Shown here piece after piece: positions 31,059 to 35,000 of a stretch of 35,000 nucleotides of DNA. The DNA is taken from NCBI GenBank assembly GCA_903958045.1, contig CAJBRT010000050.1, positions 1 to 35,000 on the forward strand, written 5' to 3'. Origin of the DNA: an uncultured Bacteroidota bacterium. GTDB lineage: Bacteria > Bacteroidota > Bacteroidia > Chitinophagales > Chitinophagaceae. Below the pieces are notes generated by a model. It did not search any database. It had not been told where the DNA came from and was given only the letters and a program-made list of their open reading frames with translations. The position numbers and the translations under genes were made by a program. Every line of letters starts with the position of its first letter. Position 1 is the stretch's first letter.

Positions 31059-32282
31059 TTACCCTAGGGCTTGTGTTAAATCGGCGAGTAGGTCTTCGAT
31101 ATTTTCAATACCTACGCTCATTCTGATAAGGCCATCTGTAATGCCGTATTTAGCTCTTTCTTCGGGGCTCACGCCGTAATGGCTCATGCTTGCTGGGTGC
31201 GACACGAGTGTGTCTACGGTACCTAATGAAATAGCGCGGACACAAACTTGTAAAGCGTCGATAAATTTTTTACCTGCTTCGATACCACCTTTTAATTCAA
31301 AACTCATGACAGCACCCGGATGTTTCATTTGCTTTTTCGCAATTTCAAAATCGGGGTGTGATGGAAGTCCATTGTAATTTACTTTTAAAATAGAAGGATG
31401 TTTTTCTAAAAACTCCGCAATGGTTTGTGCATTACTACAATGCCTATCCATGCGCAGTTCCAGTGTTTTCATGCCTTGTCCTAATAAAAAAGCATCAAAC
31501 GGATTTGCGTTTCCGCCAAGGAGTACATGCCATTTCCAAACAGTGGAATTCATTTTTTCTAGATCGCTACCAAGTAGTACACCGCCAATGGCAGAACCAT
31601 GTCCGTTTAAAAATTTTGTAGTAGAATGAAAAACATAATCTACCCCGTATTTAAATGGTTGTTGTAAATAAGGGCTTGCAAAAGTATTGTCTACACTTAC
31701 GAGGCGGTTGTATTTTTTTGCAATGATAGTAACGGCTTCAATGTCTACGCACTGGATGGTAGGATTAGCAGGGGTTTCAATATGTACTAGTTTAATATGG
31801 CTATTGGCAGCAAGTGCATTTTCTACTGCAGTAGTATCGCGCATGTCAACAATAATAATAGTAACGCCCATCGCAGCTACTACTTTATGTAATAGTTCGT
31901 AAGTGCCACCATACAATGAGTAGTGTGAAAGAACGGCATCGCCCGTTTTTAACTCGCTCATAAAAAGCGTAGTCATGGCGGCTTGTCCGCTTGCATGCAA
32001 AAGGGCACGAAGTTCAAGTGGTTCTCCGTTTTTATTTGTTAATCCAAAAGCTTCTAATGCTTCAATTGTTTTTTCTGCGGCAGTAAATGTAGGGTTCCCC
32101 CAACGGCTATACACCCTTGTTTTATCCTTACCAGCAAAGCGGTTCATGCCTTCTTCGGTATTATCAAAAGTAAAGGTTGAAGTAGCAAATATGGGTGTTA
32201 GATGTGCATCTTCTGCATTGTGATGTCCTGCTGCGTGCATGGCCACCGAGCTAATACCCGTTAAAGGAACTTTGTTTTTCAT
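31059..32282 (-). CDS. PLP-dependent transsulfuration enzyme (Cys/Met metabolism family)
   Basis: A 407-residue fold-type I PLP enzyme of the cystathionine gamma-synthase / gamma-lyase / methionine gamma-lyase family. The N-terminal TPIFATSTFTFDN and YSRWGNPTFTAAEKTIEALE segments, the SGQAAMTTL cofactor loop, DNTFASPYLQQPF and the PLP-lysine motif HSTTKFLNGHG (K223) are all present. The end carries LGTVDTLVSHPASMSHYGV. In SLYGGTY (122-128) Gly126 occupies the place of the cysteine typical of methionine gamma-lyase (LYGCTF), so cystathionine gamma-lyase/synthase or O-acylhomoserine chemistry is more likely. The gene begins 3 bp after fabH on the same strand, so co-transcription is near certain. 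Confidence 0.9.
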   Translation of the reverse strand: MKNKVPLTGISSVAMHAAGHHNAEDAHLTPIFATSTFTFDNTEEGMNRFAGKDKTRVYSRWGNPTFTAAEKTIEALEAFGLTNKNGEPLELRALLHASGQAAMTTLFMSELKTGDAVLSHYSLYGGTYELLHKVVAAMGVTIIIVDMRDTTAVENALAANSHIKLVHIETPANPTIQCVDIEAVTIIAKKYNRLVSVDNTFASPYLQQPFKYGVDYVFHSTTKFLNGHGSAIGGVLLGSDLEKMNSTVWKWHVLLGGNANPFDAFLLGQGMKTLELRMDRHCSNAQTIAEFLEKHPSILKVNYNGLPSHPDFEIAKKQMKHPGAVMSFELKGGIEAGKKFIDALQVCVRAISLGTVDTLVSHPASMSHYGVSPEERAKYGITDGLIRMSVGIENIEDLLADLTQALG

Positions 32283-32285
32283 GTA

Positions 32286-33290
32286 TTATTTTTTTGAATC
32301 GTAACCCCAGGTTATAAGTGTTGCTCCCCAAGTAAATCCACCACCAAAAGCGGCTAGTACAATGTTGTCGCCTTTTTTTAATTGTGATTCCCAATCCCAT
32401 AAACATAATGGTAATGTGGCAGCTGTTGTGTTGCCATATTTTTGGATATTGATCATCACTTTTTCTTTGTCGAGCCCCATACGGTTTGCAGTTGCATCAA
32501 TGATGCGCAGGTTTGCTTGGTGTGGCACGAGCCATGCAATATCATCACCGGTAAGCCCATTGCGTTCTAATAATTCGGCACTCACATCTGCCATCCCTTT
32601 TACAGCAAACTTAAATACAGCTTGTCCTTCTTGGTAAGCAAAATGTTCTTTGTTTAAAACAGTTTCTGCAGAAGCTGGTTTTAAGGAACCGCCTGCTTTC
32701 ATGTGTAAATAATGTCTACCGCTACCATCGCTTTTTAAAATACTATCTTTAATACCAATGCTTTCGTCTTCTGTCGCTTCTAACAAAACAGCGCCAGCGC
32801 CATCTCCAAAAATGATACAAGTAGCTCGGTCGGTGTAGTCTACAATAGCACTCATTTTATCTACACCCACCACAATTACTTTTTTGAAATGACCACTCTC
32901 TATGTACATCGCCCCAGTAGTAAGTGCAAATAAAAATCCACTACATGCAGCGCTCATATCATAACCCCAGGCATTTGTGGCACCAATTTTATCACAAATG
33001 ATATTGGCAGTAGCCGGAAATACCATGTCGGGAGTTACTGTAGCGCAAATAAGACAGTCAATTTCGGTAGGGTCTATATTCTTTTTTCTTAATATTTCCT
33101 GAACGGCAGGAACAGCCATATCGGAACTGCCTTTGCCTTCTCCTTTGAGGATTCTGCGCTCTTCGATCCCAGTTCTGGTCCGAATCCATTCGTCATTGGT
33201 TTCCACCATTTTTTCGAGGTCAAAATTGGTTAATTTGTCTTCTGGAACGTAGCCCCCCACGGCAGTAATTGTTGCTCTTCTGTTCTGCAT
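32286..33290 (-). CDS. fabH: 3-oxoacyl-ACP synthase III (FabH)
   Basis: A 334-residue condensing enzyme that starts fatty-acid synthesis from acyl-CoA and malonyl-ACP. The catalytic triad is visible: Cys116 in [13 protein letters not shown], His in [13 protein letters not shown] and Asn in [16 protein letters not shown]. The [16 protein letters not shown] start region and [11 protein letters not shown] segment are typical, as is the C-terminal [11 protein letters not shown]. It heads a minus-strand operon with the PLP enzyme and GNAT gene. A TATCTTTA box lies about 35 bases upstream of the ATG. No plsX or rpmF neighbour is present, unlike the common fabH context in many bacteria. Confidence 0.96.
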   Translation of the reverse strand: MQNRRATITAVGGYVPEDKLTNFDLEKMVETNDEWIRTRTGIEERRILKGEGKGSSDMAVPAVQEILRKKNIDPTEIDCLICATVTPDMVFPATANIICDKIGATNAWGYDMSAACSGFLFALTTGAMYIESGHFKKVIVVGVDKMSAIVDYTDRATCIIFGDGAGAVLLEATEDESIGIKDSILKSDGSGRHYLHMKAGGSLKPASAETVLNKEHFAYQEGQAVFKFAVKGMADVSAELLERNGLTGDDIAWLVPHQANLRIIDATANRMGLDKEKVMINIQKYGNTTAATLPLCLWDWESQLKKGDNIVLAAFGGGFTWGATLITWGYDSKK

Positions 33291-33324
33291 ATTGGATTTT
33301 CTTAAAATCTGCTAATTTTTAGCG

Positions 33325-33332
33325 TAAAGATA
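33325..33332 (-). promoter_or_regulatory. -7-like element for the fabH operon
   Basis: TATCTTTA on the minus strand differs from TAnnTTTG only at the last base. It implies a leader of about 31 nt. It is divergent from ruvA. Confidence 0.35.
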
Positions 33333-33358
33333 GGCCCAATTGTATCGTTTTTTACGCC

Positions 33359-33366
33359 TATTTTTA
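33359..33366 (+). promoter_or_regulatory. -7-like element for ruvA
   Basis: TATTTTTA resembles TAnnTTTG with the final base changed. It lies 10 bases before the ruvA ATG, with a TTG 16 bases upstream. The match is weak. Confidence 0.3.
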
Positions 33367-33376
33367 CAGTTCTATT

Positions 33377-33961
33377 ATGATCGCATTTGTAAGAGGAAAA
33401 TACGCAATTAAGACACCCGCCAGAGTGGTGGTAGACGTTAATGGGGTAGGTTACGACCTTCAAATTAGCTTAAACACCTATACGGCCATTGGCAATGCCG
33501 CCGAAGGTCAATTGTATACCTATTTACATATCACAGAAAATGCCCAAACTTTGTTTGGTTTTGCTGATGGCGCCGAAAAGGAGCTTTTTTTACAGCTCAT
33601 CAGCGTTTCTGGGGTAGGTGCTTCAACGGCACGCATGATGCTTTCAGGCCTTCGACCCGATGAAATTACGCGGGCTATCGTACAGGGCAATACAAAGCAA
33701 TTGGAGGCAATTAAAGGCATAGGCAAGAAATCTGCTGAGCGTTTGGTGCTCGAATTAAGGGATAAGCTAGGAAAACAGCATCAAGACGCTCCTTTTGGAG
33801 GGGGTTTTGTATCTTCGCCTGATAGCGATGCAGTTCAGGCTTTGGTGGCACTAGGCATAGGAAAACCATTAGCAGAACAGGCTGTTAAAAAAACACTAAC
33901 CGCATTGGGTGCCGAGGCACCACTTGAAGATGTTATTAAAACTGCTTTAAAAAACTTATAG
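33377..33961 (+). CDS. ruvA: Holliday junction branch-migration protein RuvA
   Basis: A 194-residue protein that binds four-way DNA junctions and loads the RuvB motor. Domain I is the OB fold (MIAFVRGKYAIKTPARVVVDVNGVGYDLQ in outline, with the conserved GVGY). Domain II carries two helix-hairpin-helix motifs, LISVSGVGASTARMML and IKGIGKKSAERLVLELRDKL. A flexible acidic/glycine linker leads to the small domain III (VQALVALGIGKPLAEQAVKK), which contacts RuvB. Length is normal. sprA begins about 40 bp downstream in the same direction. Confidence 0.97.
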   Translation: MIAFVRGKYAIKTPARVVVDVNGVGYDLQISLNTYTAIGNAAEGQLYTYLHITENAQTLFGFADGAEKELFLQLISVSGVGASTARMMLSGLRPDEITRAIVQGNTKQLEAIKGIGKKSAERLVLELRDKLGKQHQDAPFGGGFVSSPDSDAVQALVALGIGKPLAEQAVKKTLTALGAEAPLEDVIKTALKNL

Positions 33962-33999
33962 ACTATCGATCAAAACGCTACTTTACTAATCTTACTTTT

Positions 34000-35000
34000 T
34001 TGAGTCGGTATCGTCAATATTTAGTTGGCTTTTTTTTGTTGTTCAATTTACTGGTCTGTTCGGTTCAGTATTTGCATGCGCAAACAAAAACGGGTCTTCG
34101 TTATCCCATCAAGGATCGAAGGGCTGCCGCAATTGTAGCACCTAGTAAAAATCCATTTGATATCAGGGATACCACACTTATTCAAAAGTCGGTGGTTTTT
34201 GATCCTATTACCAGGCAGTATAAAGTGGTTGAAACCATCAACGGAAAATTATATCGTACGCCTAGTTATATCGATTTTGATACCTATGTGAAATTACAGG
34301 CCAAAGAAGATGAAAAGGAATATTTTAGAAAGCGCGCCGATGCATTAACGGCACTCAATAAAAAAGTAGCGCCCCCACCCATGCAGTTGTATGATAAATT
34401 GTTTGATCGGATTTTTGGTGTGAGTGATATGTTAGGTGGTGCAGGTGGACAAATAAAGCAACTTACAGATCAGGCCAAACAAATAGGCGAACAGTTAGGC
34501 TCATTAAAAGATCAATTAAAAAATACAGCAGAAGGGGTTGCTACCAATAAATTAAATGTGGATATAAAGCCAACCGGCGATGTAACCATTATGGCTGGTT
34601 ATCAAGGGCAAAATATTAAAAATCCAACACTCCCAGAAAGAGCCAGAAAAAATGGTGGTTTTGATTTTGATATGAACACCAATTTAAGTGTGAATGCCAA
34701 CATTGGTGATAAATTAAAATTCCCCATCAATTATAATACCCTTGCCAATTTAAATTTCGACAATCAGATTAAGCTTGATTACAAGGGTATGGATGATGAG
34801 CTTTTAAAAAGTATTGAGGCTGGAAATATTTCATTTCAATCGAGAGGCACTTTAATTCCGTCGGCTCAAAATTTATTTGGTGTTAAAACGCAGTTGCAAT
34901 TTGGAAAACTATTTGTTACTGCTGCGCTCGCTAACCAAAGATCGACCAGGCAATCAGTAGCATTGCAGGGTGGTGCATCTATGTTAACTTTTGAAAAAAA
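34000..35000 (+). CDS. sprA: SprA/Sov, type IX secretion outer-membrane translocon, N-terminal part (runs off window)
   Basis: The first 333 codons of SprA, the very large outer-membrane barrel that exports type IX secretion substrates and is needed for gliding in relatives. No ATG gives a signal peptide. The TTG at 34000 yields a start SRYRQYLVGFFLLFNLLVCS and a cleavage region ending YLHAQ, so TTG is the likely start. The mature N-terminus has the family pattern LRYPIKDR, then KNPFDIRD, then VVFDPITRQYKVVETI and YRTPSYIDFDTYVKLQ. Further on come GDKLKFPINYNTLANLNFDNQIKLDY, given here only in outline, GMDDELLKSIEAGNISF and LFGVKTQLQFGKL, all typical of SprA. The frame is open to the window end; most of the gene (normally over 2000 codons) lies outside. 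Confidence 0.92.
   Translation, partial: MSRYRQYLVGFFLLFNLLVCSVQYLHAQTKTGLRYPIKDRRAAAIVAPSKNPFDIRDTTLIQKSVVFDPITRQYKVVETINGKLYRTPSYIDFDTYVKLQAKEDEKEYFRKRADALTALNKKVAPPPMQLYDKLFDRIFGVSDMLGGAGGQIKQLTDQAKQIGEQLGSLKDQLKNTAEGVATNKLNVDIKPTGDVTIMAGYQGQNIKNPTLPERARKNGGFDFDMNTNLSVNANIGDKLKFPINYNTLANLNFDNQIKLDYKGMDDELLKSIEAGNISFQSRGTLIPSAQNLFGVKTQLQFGKLFVTAALANQRSTRQSVALQGGASMLTFEK

Noticed and set aside
1-35000. CRISPR arrays, tRNA or rRNA genes, insertion sequences, prophage or toxin-antitoxin modules
   Set aside because: No regularly spaced repeats, no tRNA-like cloverleaf in the short intergenic gaps, no transposase or integrase motifs and no phage structural genes were found.

Overview
The window looks like chromosomal DNA from an AT-rich member of the Bacteroidota, most likely of the Chitinophaga/Sediminibacterium type. 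This is an inference from several signs. The start of a SprA/Sov gene (the type IX secretion outer-membrane translocon) lies at the right edge. Many starts carry the phylum's TAnnTTTG -7 promoter element and lack a clear Shine-Dalgarno sequence. Other phylum-typical features are an HYC_CC_PP protein, a metal RND pump fused to its outer-membrane factor, a long-form IspH, and two futalosine-pathway menaquinone genes. I found no insertion sequence, phage, CRISPR array, tRNA or rRNA, and no gene-free stretch above 300 bases.

Left part (1-12,900). The 3' end of ssb is followed by an exported FAD-dependent oxidoreductase with an SLH-like tail, a malate/lactate dehydrogenase-family enzyme and aspartate kinase. 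On the minus strand are epoxyqueuosine reductase (queG) and an exported serine-hydrolase homologue whose catalytic residues appear lost. Then come clpB, a DUF4382 lipoprotein, a TetA-like MFS exporter, a cold-shock protein between a good promoter and a good terminator, and a purine nucleoside phosphorylase translationally coupled to a putative porin.

Middle (14,960-23,130). This is a seven-gene metal-handling cluster, all on the plus strand. It encodes an HYC_CC_PP protein, two exported heavy-metal-associated (HMA) proteins with CxxC sites, an outer-membrane beta-barrel protein, a small exported His/Met-containing protein whose GTG start lies in the loop of a 19-bp hairpin, a 1452-residue CzcA/CusA-type RND pump fused to a TolC-like factor, and a lipoprotein adaptor. 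Pump, channel and adaptor would form the trans-envelope exporter, with the small exported proteins as likely periplasmic metal-binding accessories. No regulator gene is adjacent. This is the most system-like part of the window.

Right part (23,139-35,000). These are mostly metabolic genes: ispH, an ABC-F ATPase, and mqnB-mqnD. Two tandem PTPS-family genes follow, with folE after them; the second PTPS gene sits behind a 155-nt leader with an 11-bp inverted repeat. Then come fabD, the operon fabH / PLP transsulfuration enzyme / GNAT acetyltransferase, ruvA, and the truncated sprA with an apparent TTG start. Several -7 boxes in this half lie only 4-6 nt from a start codon, which suggests leaderless or nearly leaderless transcripts.
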